From Campylobacterales bacterium (GTDB lineage: Bacteria > Campylobacterota > Campylobacteria > Campylobacterales > Sulfurimonadaceae): a stretch of DNA of 50,428 bases. Under the pieces are notes generated by a model. It was not told where the DNA came from and did no database searches. It was given only the letters and a program-made list of their open reading frames with translations. The stretch spans positions 1-50,428 of the forward strand of contig JAJRQV010000098.1 in the NCBI GenBank assembly GCA_024280035.1, written 5' to 3'. Shown one piece after another: positions 16,668 to 25,700 of the stretch. Positions within the stretch are counted from its first letter, which is position 1, and each line of letters opens with the position of its first letter. Made by a program: the position numbers and the translations under genes.

Positions 16668-17101
16668 AACAGATATTAATATTTATGTATTTAATAATCG
16701 CAACGATATTACCAGCAGATACTGTTTATGCAGAGCCTATTCCAAGCTTTATTGAACCACGCCAAGTTATTTTTTCTATGACAGGAAGCTCAGAAGAAGA
16801 GATAAATCATATATTAAGTTCTGCCAATAATGTCTTAAAGGCTTACGGACCTGAAAATGTTGAGATGCGTATAGTAGCTTATTATCATGGAATAAGAGGC
16901 TTATTAAAAAAAAACAAGGATACCGCGCTGAGAGTGAGGGTTCTTATGCAATATAATGTAGAGTTTATTGCTTGTGGAAATACGATGAAGACAAAAAAGA
17001 TTGATAAATCCGAACTAATAGAAGGTACACAGATTGTTACTGCAGGAATTGTTGAGATGATTGAACGTGTTCAGGAAGGATGGGTATATATAAAACCCTA
17101 A
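16664..17101 (+). CDS. exported DsrE-like protein
   Basis: The 145-residue protein has a signal peptide (MKQILIFMYLIIATILPADTVYA) and DsrE-like features: RQVIFSMTGSSEEEINHILSS, VEMRIVAYYHGIRGLL, then VEFIACGNTMKTKKI and a C-terminal segment GIVEMIERVQEGWVYIKP. The Cys in ACGNTM sits at the DsrE sulfur-carrying position. It overlaps the thioredoxin-fold gene, which suggests a thiol/persulfide relay in the periplasm. It is a distant paralogue of the protein at 5988-6452 on the other side of the sox genes. Confidence 0.72.
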   Translation: MKQILIFMYLIIATILPADTVYAEPIPSFIEPRQVIFSMTGSSEEEINHILSSANNVLKAYGPENVEMRIVAYYHGIRGLLKKNKDTALRVRVLMQYNVEFIACGNTMKTKKIDKSELIEGTQIVTAGIVEMIERVQEGWVYIKP

Positions 17102-17104
17102 TGT

Positions 17105-17230
17105 ACAGATATAAATATTCGAAACTGTCGATAAATAAAACAAAATGATTAAACTCTATTCTCTCCTTGGGCTATAAGCATTTTCCATCTTATATTTTAT
17201 TAATCGGCAGTTTCGAATATTTATATCTGT
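17105..17230. repeat. 126-bp inverted-repeat element (MITE-like or bidirectional terminator)
   Basis: Two 36-bp arms (17105-17140 and 17195-17230) are inverted copies with only two mismatches; each begins ACAGATATAAATATTCGAAA from its outer end. The loop is about 54 bp without a reading frame. No clear target-site duplication flanks it. It fills the gap between the convergent DsrE-like gene and prfA, so it could also stop transcription from both sides. Confidence 0.7.
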
Positions 17231-17286
17231 GAAGAGAAGAGTATTTTAGATAATGAAGTCTTAGCGCATGGATTAAGATTTATGTC

Positions 17287-18354
17287 TTATAATCCTGCTG
17301 CTTTGATTTTTTCAGCTTGAAAATGGGCTTGAAGTGGTTCAACAATTTCGTCCATAAGACCACCACCAAGAATCTCATTAAGACGGTAAAGTGTTAAGTT
17401 GATACGATGATCAGAGATACGATTTTGAGGGTAGTTGTAGGTTCTAATACGACCCGAACGGTCACCTGTTCCTACCTGTTCTTTACGTGCAGCACCATCA
17501 GCTTCCATTTTCTCTTGCATCTCTAAATCAAAAAGACGGGCTTTGAGAACTTTCATTGCCTTGTCTTTATTTTTATGCTGAGATTTTTGATCTTGATTGG
17601 TGACGACGAGACCTGTTGGTAGGTGCGTAATTCGAACCGCTGAATCGGTAGTATTTACAGACTGACCTCCACATCCGGATGAACGCATAACATCAATTTT
17701 AAGATCCGTTGCATTAATTTCAATCTCAACATCATCCACCTCTGGCATAATAGCAACAGTAATTGCTGAAGTGTGAACGCGCCCTTGAGATTCTGTTTGT
17801 GGGACACGTTGAACACGGTGTGTTCCTGCTTCATTTTTTAAGTAAGCATAAACTTTTTCACCTTTGATAAGTGCAATGACCTCTTTAAATCCACCTGCGT
17901 CACCATCAGAAGTTGACATGATTTCAATGTTCCATCCCTTAAGTTCTGCATAACGTGTATACGCGGTAAAAAGGTTTCCAACAAAGATTGCTGCCTCATC
18001 TCCACCTGCACCTGCACGCATCTCTAAGAAGATATTTCTATCATCATTAGGATCTTGAGGAACAAGCAGACCTTTTAATTCATCTTCAATAAGAGGAATA
18101 CGAGGCTCAAGTTCTTTTAACTCTTCTTTGGCAAGTTCATCCATCTCAGGGTCACCAAGCATCTCTTTATTATCTGCTATCTCTTGAATAAGCTCTGTGT
18201 ACTCTTTTGCTTTTTCAACAATAGGTAAAAGTGAAGATTGCTCTTTAGAAAGTTCTGTCATTTTTTTAATGTCTGAAGCAATATCAGGCGAGCTAAGAAG
18301 TTTAGTTAATTCATCATATCTATTAAAAAATGGTTCAAGTTTTGATTGTAACAT
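17287..18354 (-). CDS. prfA: peptide chain release factor 1
   Basis: This 355-residue protein is a full-length class-I release factor. The stop-codon recognition loop carries PQT (in [15 protein letters not shown], the PxT of RF1), and the catalytic GGQ is in [22 protein letters not shown]1 ends translation at UAA and UAG. That is of interest here because the five interrupted genes contain exactly these two stops; nothing in the RF1 sequence suggests it is impaired. It lies downstream of rpsT on the same strand, an order common in Campylobacterota. Confidence 0.95.
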   Translation of the reverse strand: MLQSKLEPFFNRYDELTKLLSSPDIASDIKKMTELSKEQSSLLPIVEKAKEYTELIQEIADNKEMLGDPEMDELAKEELKELEPRIPLIEDELKGLLVPQDPNDDRNIFLEMRAGAGGDEAAIFVGNLFTAYTRYAELKGWNIEIMSTSDGDAGGFKEVIALIKGEKVYAYLKNEAGTHRVQRVPQTESQGRVHTSAITVAIMPEVDDVEIEINATDLKIDVMRSSGCGGQSVNTTDSAVRITHLPTGLVVTNQDQKSQHKNKDKAMKVLKARLFDLEMQEKMEADGAARKEQVGTGDRSGRIRTYNYPQNRISDHRINLTLYRLNEILGGGLMDEIVEPLQAHFQAEKIKAAGL

Positions 18355-18389
18355 TAAAATTCCTTGAATTTTGGTAAAGAGGTAAAGAG

Positions 18390-18464
18390 GTCTTAGCAGA
18401 GCTAAGACGGTGAGGGGGTAAGGTGGACATGAAAAAAGGTTTAGAGAATATTATCCACTTTACC
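18390..18464. other. hairpin-rich rpsT-prfA intergenic region
   Basis: GTCTTAGC/GCTAAGAC (18390-18408) is a perfect 8-bp stem with a 3-nt loop. GGTAAGGTGGA/TCCACTTTACC (18417-18427, 18454-18464) forms a second stem with one G-U or G-A exception. A third small stem (GATGC/GCATC) lies at about 18473-18485. Together they may form the structured leader of prfA; function unknown. Confidence 0.35.
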
Positions 18465-18506
18465 TTATTAAAGATGCTTTGCATCTTCCCCATCACACAT
18501 CACCAG

Positions 18507-18524
18507 AAACGTCTTAGGACGTTT
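18507..18524 (-). terminator. hairpin terminator after rpsT
   Basis: AAACGTC and GACGTTT form a perfect stem around a TTAG loop, just past the rpsT stop in the direction of transcription (leftward). T-rich sequence is short on the far side, so termination may be partial, allowing some read-through to prfA. Confidence 0.5.
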
Positions 18525-18527
18525 TAA

Positions 18528-18791
18528 TTAAGCGATTGCGTTAACAGCAGTGTGTAAACGACTTACTTTACGTGCAGCAGTCTCTTTTTTCAAGATACCT
18601 TTGCTTACGAATTTGTGAATTTGCTGGTTAGCAACTTTAAGTGCTGCACTTGCATCTTCTTTATTGCCTGCATCAATTGCAGTGCGAACGTCTTTAACAA
18701 TGTTTTTAAGACGAGTACGGTAGAAACGGTTACGTTCAGTTTTTTTGATCGTTTGACGGATACGTTTTACTGATGATTTATGGTTAGCCAT
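18528..18791 (-). CDS. rpsT: 30S ribosomal protein S20
   Basis: Start chosen at ATG 18791, giving the canonical [28 protein letters not shown] lies upstream. The 87-residue protein is basic and helical ([40 protein letters not shown]), as expected for S20, which binds 16S rRNA early in subunit assembly. Its -10 element TATAAT is at 18839-18844 on the minus strand and a hairpin follows the stop. Confidence 0.94.
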   Translation of the reverse strand: MANHKSSVKRIRQTIKKTERNRFYRTRLKNIVKDVRTAIDAGNKEDASAALKVANQQIHKFVSKGILKKETAARKVSRLHTAVNAIA

Positions 18792-18838
18792 AGTAATTTC
18801 CTTCATGAAATTTTATTTAAGAGCCGAATAATAGCTGA

Positions 18839-18844
18839 ATTATA
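18839..18844 (-). promoter_or_regulatory. -10 element of rpsT
   Basis: Read on the minus strand the sequence is a perfect TATAAT, about 48 bp before the S20 start codon. The -35 region is only AT-rich, as usual in this group. Confidence 0.45.
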
Positions 18845-19041
18845 ATTAAACCTAAGTTAAGTATATAATATAAGTTGATTGAGCCCAGAATTTAAATCTG
18901 AAGTGCAATTTTTTCACTAGGAGGAGAAGGATAGTTATGATAGGCTTAAAAGCTGTCAAATGGTAATTTTTAATAAAAATAAACTATAAAAAAGAGAAGA
19001 AGTGGTAAAATGCTGAAATATATAATATAGATAGGATTTTT

Positions 19042-20379
19042 ATGAAATTATTTGGTACTGATGGTGTTCGTGGTGAAGCCGGTGGTTTTTTAAATGCAAC
19101 AAAAGCAATGAATGTTGCTGTTGCAGCTGGAATTTATTTTAAACAACATGCAAAGACAAAAAAGATTCTTGTGGGTAAGGATACACGCCGTAGTGGATAT
19201 ATGATTGAAAATGCCATTGTTAGTGGACTGACTGCCATTGGTTATGATGTGATTGAGATTGGACCTATGCCAACACCTGCTATCGCCTTTTTAACAGAAA
19301 ATATGCGTTGTGATGCGGGTATTATGATTTCGGCTTCACATAACCCATTTGATGATAATGGGATTAAATTTTTTGATGCTCATGGAAATAAACTAAGCGA
19401 AGAAGTTGAAGCTGAGATTGAAGCAATTTACTACAACCAAGCCTTAATGACCTCTTCGTGTGCGACTGGAAAAGAAATTGGTAAAGCGCAGAGAATTGAT
19501 GATGTTATTGGTCGTTATATTGTTCAACTTAAAAACTCATTTCCCAAAGAGCTTTCTCTTCAAGGGCTTCGTATTGTTTTAGATACGGCTAATGGTGCAG
19601 GATATAAGGTCGGACCAACAGTGCTCCAAGAATTAGGTGCAGAAGTAATCGTGATTCATGATCAACCTGATGGATTTAATATTAATGAAGATTGTGGTGC
19701 CTTACATACTAAAGACCTTGCAAATGCCGTCAGTAAATACAGAGCAGACATTGGTATTGCTCTTGATGGTGATGCAGACAGACTTGTTGTAGTTGATGAA
19801 AAAGGTGATGTGGTAGATGGGGATCAACTTCTTGGTGCTATGGGAGATTACTTGAATAAAAAAGGGGCACTCAGAGGAGGGGGTATTGTTGCTACTGTAA
19901 TGAGTAACCTTGGTCTTGAAGAATATATGAAAGGGTGTGGGCTTGAACTTTTTCGCTCAAATGTGGGAGATAAGTTTGTACTTGAGCTTATGTATGAAAA
20001 AGGTATTAACTTTGGGGGTGAGCAAAGTGGTCATGTGATCTTACATGATTATGCTAAAACAGGAGATGGGCTTATGTCAGCACTTCAACTTCTTGCTCTT
20101 ATTTTAGAATCAGGCCAAAAAGCTTCTGAAGTACTTCGTCCTTTTGCACTTTATCCACAACAGCTTCGTAACCTTAACATTAAAGAGAAAAAACCTCTTG
20201 ATAAAATTAAAGGTTTAAAAGAGCATTTAGAACATGTTGAAAAGCTCCATATGCGTCACCTTATTCGTTATTCAGGAACTGAAAATAAACTTCGTATCTT
20301 GCTTGAAGGTAAGGATGCCAAGGTGCTAGATGCTAAGATGAATGAATTGGAAGAATTTTTTGCAAAACAACTGGCTTAA
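19042..20379 (+). CDS. glmM: phosphoglucosamine mutase
   Basis: The 445-residue protein starts [14 protein letters not shown] and has the active-site serine loop [16 protein letters not shown], the Mg-binding DGDADRL and the sugar-phosphate-binding end [17 protein letters not shown]. It converts glucosamine-6-phosphate to glucosamine-1-phosphate for UDP-GlcNAc and thus for peptidoglycan and LPS. The start follows TAGGA; a TATAAT at 19021-19026 lies very close to the start codon. lspA overlaps or abuts its 3' end. Confidence 0.95.
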   Translation: MKLFGTDGVRGEAGGFLNATKAMNVAVAAGIYFKQHAKTKKILVGKDTRRSGYMIENAIVSGLTAIGYDVIEIGPMPTPAIAFLTENMRCDAGIMISASHNPFDDNGIKFFDAHGNKLSEEVEAEIEAIYYNQALMTSSCATGKEIGKAQRIDDVIGRYIVQLKNSFPKELSLQGLRIVLDTANGAGYKVGPTVLQELGAEVIVIHDQPDGFNINEDCGALHTKDLANAVSKYRADIGIALDGDADRLVVVDEKGDVVDGDQLLGAMGDYLNKKGALRGGGIVATVMSNLGLEEYMKGCGLELFRSNVGDKFVLELMYEKGINFGGEQSGHVILHDYAKTGDGLMSALQLLALILESGQKASEVLRPFALYPQQLRNLNIKEKKPLDKIKGLKEHLEHVEKLHMRHLIRYSGTENKLRILLEGKDAKVLDAKMNELEEFFAKQLA

Positions 20380-20866
20380 AACTTTACTTCGTAACTTTTG
20401 GCCAATGCTTCTTGCCTTGGTCGGTATCTTTATTATTGATCAAAATATTAAACAACTGTTTTTAGATGGTTTTCGTTATTACACCGATTATATGGATTTT
20501 ATCCTTACTTTTAATAAGGGCGTTGCTTTTTCAATGTTTGCTTTTTTAAAAGAGTATCTTAAATGGATACAACTGCTGATGATTACAGGTGTTGTCGTGT
20601 ATACCTTGTCGCTTAATAATAGAAGTTATTCTCTTCCTGTAGGTATCTTAGTGGGTGCGGGTTTTTAAAATGTATATGACCGTTTTACTCAAGTAGGTGT
20701 TGTGGATATGTTTTATTATCATGGATGGCCTTATCCTATAGTAGGACAAGCAGGTTTTGCGGTATTTAACTTTGCTGATATGATGATAGACTTAGCTGTT
20801 GTATGGTTATTATGGATTAATTGGCATAATGAGAAGAGAGCTAAAGAACAAGAGTCCCCAGATTAA
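20342..20866 (+). pseudogene. lspA: lspA (signal peptidase II), interrupted by an in-frame TAA
   Basis: The frame shows LspA features: a membrane segment with FIIDQNIKQLF, then the conserved LTFNKGVAFSMFAF, two more membrane spans and the catalytic pair in NVYDRF and FNFADMMID. TAA at 20666-20668 is codon 109, in GAGF*NVYDR, where a Ser is expected in this group (TCA to TAA is one C-to-A change). The frame then stays open to TAA at 20864. The full protein would have about 173 residues. The start is uncertain: ATG 20342 overlaps glmM by 38 bp and ATG 20405 seems too late. LspA cleaves prolipoprotein signals and is usually essential, and this window has several lipoproteins. Confidence 0.82.
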
Positions 20867-20939
20867 GCAGATTTATCAGATTATTTTCGCTTCGCTTTTT
20901 AATTAGCGTAATTTGTTAAATCTGTGGATACTTGCTCTT
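20855..20939. repeat. dispersed imperfect palindrome, copy 2
   Basis: The left arm CCCCAGATTAAGCAGATTTA (from 20857) includes the lspA stop codon; the right arm is TTTGTTAAATCTGTGGATA (20912-20930) followed by CTTGCTCTT. It sits between the convergent lspA and aroC, so it could also serve as a terminator. The DnaA-box-like core has one mismatch. Confidence 0.6.
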
Positions 20940-20951
20940 CGTTTTTAAGAT

Positions 20952-22025
20952 TTAGTTGTAGTAATTTTTTAAGCCATCCATTTTTCTTCCCATATTCAGA
21001 AGAAGCATATTAGCGATGACAATAGCTGCCATAGACTCAGCTACTACTGAGCCACGAATTGCAACACAAGGATCATGACGACCTTTTAATGAGAAGTGTT
21101 GTTCTGTTCCATGAGTATCAATAGTTTCTTGTTCTATAAAGATAGAAGGGGTGGGTTTGAAGTAGACACTTACATCGATGTCTTCACCATTCGAGATGCC
21201 ACCTAAGATACCACCTGCATGATTACTTACGAAGTGCTCTTTTTTGATTGGGTCATTGTTGGTAAAACCTGTGGTTCTCGCTGAGTTCATGCCATCACCA
21301 ATTTCTACGGCTTTAACGGCATTAATTCCCATCATCGCATCTGCTAATAAGGCATCAAGTTTATAATACAGAGGTTCACCTAAACCAATAGGTGCATTTT
21401 TGATTTTTACAAGGGCGACTCCCCCTACAGAATCATGACGTGTTTTTGCCTCAAGAATTGCTGCTTTTTGAGCATCTTCTGCATTTTTGTCAAGTGTATA
21501 GATTTCACTTGTTTTTACATAATCAAAATCATGTGTTTCACTTCTAATTCCTGCAATTTCAATGATGCCGGATTGAATTTCAATGCCTAGTTCAGCAATC
21601 ATAAGTTTAGCAATAGCACCTGCAGCAACACGGGCTGCGGTTTCACGTGCAGATGAACGTCCGCCCCCTCTGTAGTCACGAATACCGTATTTATTCCAGT
21701 AGGTAAAATCAGCATGCCCTGGACGAAAAATATCTTTAATATTAGTATAGTCTTTTGATTTTTGATTGGTATTATAAATTACCATAGCAATGGGAGTACC
21801 TGTACTAAACCCCTCAAAGGTTCCTGAAAGGATTTCTATCTTATCGGCTTCTTTTCTTGCCGTTGCATACTCATTTTGACCAGGTTTTCTTCTGTTTAAT
21901 TCTGATTGAATAAAGTCCTCATCAATTTTAAGCCCAGCAGGAACCCCATCAACTAAACAGCCAATCCCCGCTCCATGTGACTCTCCAAAGGTTGAGAAGG
22001 AAAATCGAATTCCAAATTTATTCAT
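20952..22025 (-). CDS. aroC: chorismate synthase
   Basis: The 357-residue protein starts MNKFGIRFSFSTFGESHGAGI and contains GVPAGLKI, RRKPGQNEYATARKE, the FRPGHADFTYWNKYGIRDYRGGGRSSARETA block and the C-terminal RHDPCVAIRGSVVAE. It makes chorismate from EPSP with reduced flavin, the last step of the shikimate pathway; aroK in this window supplies an earlier step. Its start overlaps rnc by ATGA, so the two are coupled. Confidence 0.95.
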   Translation of the reverse strand: MNKFGIRFSFSTFGESHGAGIGCLVDGVPAGLKIDEDFIQSELNRRKPGQNEYATARKEADKIEILSGTFEGFSTGTPIAMVIYNTNQKSKDYTNIKDIFRPGHADFTYWNKYGIRDYRGGGRSSARETAARVAAGAIAKLMIAELGIEIQSGIIEIAGIRSETHDFDYVKTSEIYTLDKNAEDAQKAAILEAKTRHDSVGGVALVKIKNAPIGLGEPLYYKLDALLADAMMGINAVKAVEIGDGMNSARTTGFTNNDPIKKEHFVSNHAGGILGGISNGEDIDVSVYFKPTPSIFIEQETIDTHGTEQHFSLKGRHDPCVAIRGSVVAESMAAIVIANMLLLNMGRKMDGLKNYYN

Positions 22026-22705
22026 TTTCTTTCTCCAGTGTTTAAAATATTTAAGGCAATTAAAGCAGCCTCTTGCTGAGCAACTTTTTTACTTTTGCCC
22101 TTAGCTTTTGCATACTCTTTATCTTGAATAAATACAGCAATTTCAAACTCTTTTTTATGATCATGTCCTGATGTACCTACCAGTTTATAATCAGGAGTAA
22201 CACCAAATTCAGCCTGTGTTAACTCTTGTAGTGTTGTTTTGAAGTCTTTAAAAAGAGTTGTCATGTCAATAACAGGATAGATTTCATCAAGATACCTGTG
22301 CATCAATGCTTCTACATGAGAGAGTCCAACTTGTAAATACATTGCACCCATCACAGCTTCAAAGGCATTAGATAAAAGAGAAGGTTTTTCTCTTCCATTA
22401 TTGTTTTCTTCTGCATTTGATAATAAGATGTGTTTACCAAGATTAATGTGTCTAGCCATCTTAGTAAATCCCTCTTCATTCACTAACGAAGCACGCATTT
22501 TTGAGAGTTTTCCCTCATCAAATTTTGGAAATTTTGTAAAAAGGTATTCCCCAATTACTAAGTCTAAAACAGCATCACCTAAAAATTCCAATCGCTCATT
22601 ATTGTAGGGCTGCTTGTAGCTTTTATGCGTCAGCGCTTCAATAAGGAGCTGTGGATTTTCAAAGTGATAGTCTAGATCTTTTTCTAGTTCACTAATATAT
22701 TTCAC
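22022..22705 (-). CDS. rnc: ribonuclease III
   Basis: The 227-residue protein has the RNase III signature YNNERLEFLGDAVLDLVIGEYLF near residues 35-57 and the second catalytic Glu in NAFEAVMGAMYL. A C-terminal double-stranded RNA-binding domain follows (TLQELTQAEFGVTPDYKLVG to KSKKVAQQEAALIAL). It cleaves double-stranded RNA in rRNA maturation and mRNA decay. It overlaps aroC by 4 bp, an arrangement also found in relatives. Confidence 0.95.
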   Translation of the reverse strand: MKYISELEKDLDYHFENPQLLIEALTHKSYKQPYNNERLEFLGDAVLDLVIGEYLFTKFPKFDEGKLSKMRASLVNEEGFTKMARHINLGKHILLSNAEENNNGREKPSLLSNAFEAVMGAMYLQVGLSHVEALMHRYLDEIYPVIDMTTLFKDFKTTLQELTQAEFGVTPDYKLVGTSGHDHKKEFEIAVFIQDKEYAKAKGKSKKVAQQEAALIALNILNTGERK

Positions 22706-22770
22706 TTTTTGTTCCTTTAATATCCCTAGAATAAGTATTTCTAAGAGGGTGTGATTATATCTAAAAAATG

Positions 22771-25700
22771 CTAATTATTGGATAAGCCTGTTTGTAAAAT
22801 AAGGGTGAATTCATCAGCAGGAAGAGGTTTAGAATAAAAATAACCCTGAATATTTTCACATCCATTTTCTACTAAAAAGTCTTTTTGTTCTATGGTTTCA
22901 ACACCTTCTGCAATAATTTTAAGGTTTAAACTTTTTGCTAAAGATATAACGGCTTTTGTTATTCCTGCATCTTCTTCATCATAGGGTAAGTCTTTAACAA
23001 AAATTTGGTCTATTTTTAGTTTATCAATAGGCAATCTTTTTAGGTAGGCTAAGGATGAATAACCTGTTCCAAAGTCATCAACGGCTAGCTCAATACCTAA
23101 GTTATTTATTTCAGTAAGTAGTCTAATCGCTTCATCAGGATTTGTCATAATTTGACCCTCTGTTACCTCTAGTTCAAGCCACTGTGCTTTACAACCTGTC
23201 TCTTTCATTAGTTTTTTCAATATATTTATAAAATCTTTTTGTTGGAGCTGTTTAACTGCTAAATTCATGGAAAGAATACCTGGATTTAACCCGTCTGTGT
23301 ACCATTTTACAATTTGTGTCATTGCTATTTTCATCACTAACCTGTCTAAGGCAACAATAAGCCCAGTTGCTTCGGCTAGAGGTATGAATTTAGAAGGAGA
23401 TACTAAACCTAGTGTTGGATGCTGCCATCTAACTAGGGCCTCCATCCCTATAAGTTGCCCTGTTTTAGCGTTAACTTGAGGTTGATAATAGACTAAAAAC
23501 TCTTCATTTCTTAGCGCATCTCTTAGGCTTGTTTCCATAAGAACTCTTTCAAATGCAAGCTCGGTCATCATTGAATTGTAGTATTGATAATTGTTTCTAC
23601 CCTCATTTTTTGCTTTATACATGGCTGAATCTGCATATTTTAAAAGATTTTGAGCCGACTCTCCATCATCAGGAAAAACACTTATACCGATACTGCTGGA
23701 CACATATAAAACATTATCATTTACCTGCATTGACTGAGATAAAATATGAAGAATTTTTGTGGCAATTAAAGAGGCATCTTGGGCTTCATTTAAATCTTCT
23801 AAAATCACTGTAAATTCATCCCCACCTAGTCGTGAGATAGTATCTTCTTCTCTCAAAGTTTCTTGAAGTCTTGAGGTCACTGTTTTTAAAATTTCATCAC
23901 CTATATAATGACCTAATGAGTCATTTATCTCTTTAAAGTGATCTAAGTCAATAAAGAGTAGGGCAAACTTTGAGTGATTTCTTTTCCCTTTTTCTATGGA
24001 TTGAATTAGTCTATCATTAAATAGTATTCTGTTAGGTAATTGAGTAAGTGCATCATGATGAGCTTGATGGTCTAAAATATTTTTCTGTTCAATGAGTTCA
24101 TTTTGTATTTTTTTACGTATGCTTATATCTTTAGAATAACCTATCATTCCAATAGGGTCTCCTTTTTCATCTTTTAATAATGAAAGAGATAAGTCTGCAT
24201 CTATGACTTTTCCAGAGTGTTTTTTTAAACGAACCTCAGAATGTCTCTCCCCATTTTTCATTAATAATGCAATATTATTATCTAATAGTTCAAAATCTTC
24301 TTCAGGATAAAGTAGGGTTATATGTTGACCTATGATTGCATCTGCCTTATACTCCAATAAGACTTCAGAACCATAATTAAAGCTTGTAATAATTCCATCT
24401 AAATTAGTTGATATGATACTGTCATGTATCTGCTCTATCATCTGTGATTGATACTGGGACTTAAGTTGGGCTTGTCTTAAGATTGTATTTTGCTCTTCCA
24501 GTTCATCTTCTGCTAAAACTCTATTTTCACGTGTTAGCAAAATCCACCAGACTAAGATAGTGATTAAAATAGATATGATTAAAAATAAGACACTAAAAGA
24601 CTTTTCTAAGTACAGTAAAATATCGGGTGAAAAAAGCTCAATACTTGATGAGTAAACCATCCACATCACCACAAGTAAAAGAAACAAAAGTAAAGAGGTT
24701 AAAGTGATAAAATCAAAAATTCTCAAACCTATTTTAAGAGAAACTTTTCCTAAAAAAAGTCTAACTATAAAATTTCCTATTCTCACACGAAAGGAGCTTT
24801 CTCCCTCTTTTTTACAGGTGTCATGACATAAGGAGTCTAAAGAGCAACACAAAGAACATATATTTACCTTATGTAAAGTGCAATATGCCATATCTTCTTT
24901 CTCATACTCTATCTCACACACCTTACAATGATAATGTGTTTGATCCGTTTCTTGAAATTCATTCTTACGGGCTATATAATATTTTCCTTTAGTAAGATAG
25001 GCAATTATAGGTGAGAGTAAGAAGGCTAGAAACATTGCAATAATTGATGAATAACTTTGAGCTATAGTTCCGAGGAAACCCATAAAAGAGATAATAGAAA
25101 CTATTGAAGCAATAGCCATACTCCCTGTGCCAACAGGATTAATATTATAAAGGTAAGCCCGTTTAAACTCAACAATTTTAGGACTTAAGCCCAGAGGTTT
25201 ATTAATCACTAAATCCGCAGTAATAGCTCCAATCCATGCAATAGCAACATTTGAATACAGACCAAGGACTTTTTCTAAAGCATCAAACAAACCAAGTTCC
25301 ATAAGTAGCAGAGCTATACCTATATTAAAAACCATCCAAACAACACGACCGGGATGGGAGTGGGTGACACGGGAGAAAAAATTGGACCAGGCTAAAGAAC
25401 CAGCATAAGCATTAGTAACATTGATTTTTATTTGAGAAACAATGACAAAAAATGTAGCTGCACCAAGGGCTATTCCTGGGTTTTCAAAAATATATTGATA
25501 TCCCATAAGATACATCTGGATAGGTGTTTTCGCCTCATGTATTGAGAAGCCAGCAAGGAGTACGATACCTGCAAGAAATATACCTCCCATCTGTTTTAAA
25601 AAACCAAGTATTATCCATCCTGGTCCTGCCATTAATAGTGAACTCCACCACTTAAAACGGTTCTCTTTTTTTAGGGGTGGCATAAAACGTAAATAATCGA

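Noticed and set aside
17105-17230. A CRISPR-like or insertion-sequence remnant
   Set aside because: There are only two inverted arms, no direct repeats with spacers, and no transposase fragment in the loop.
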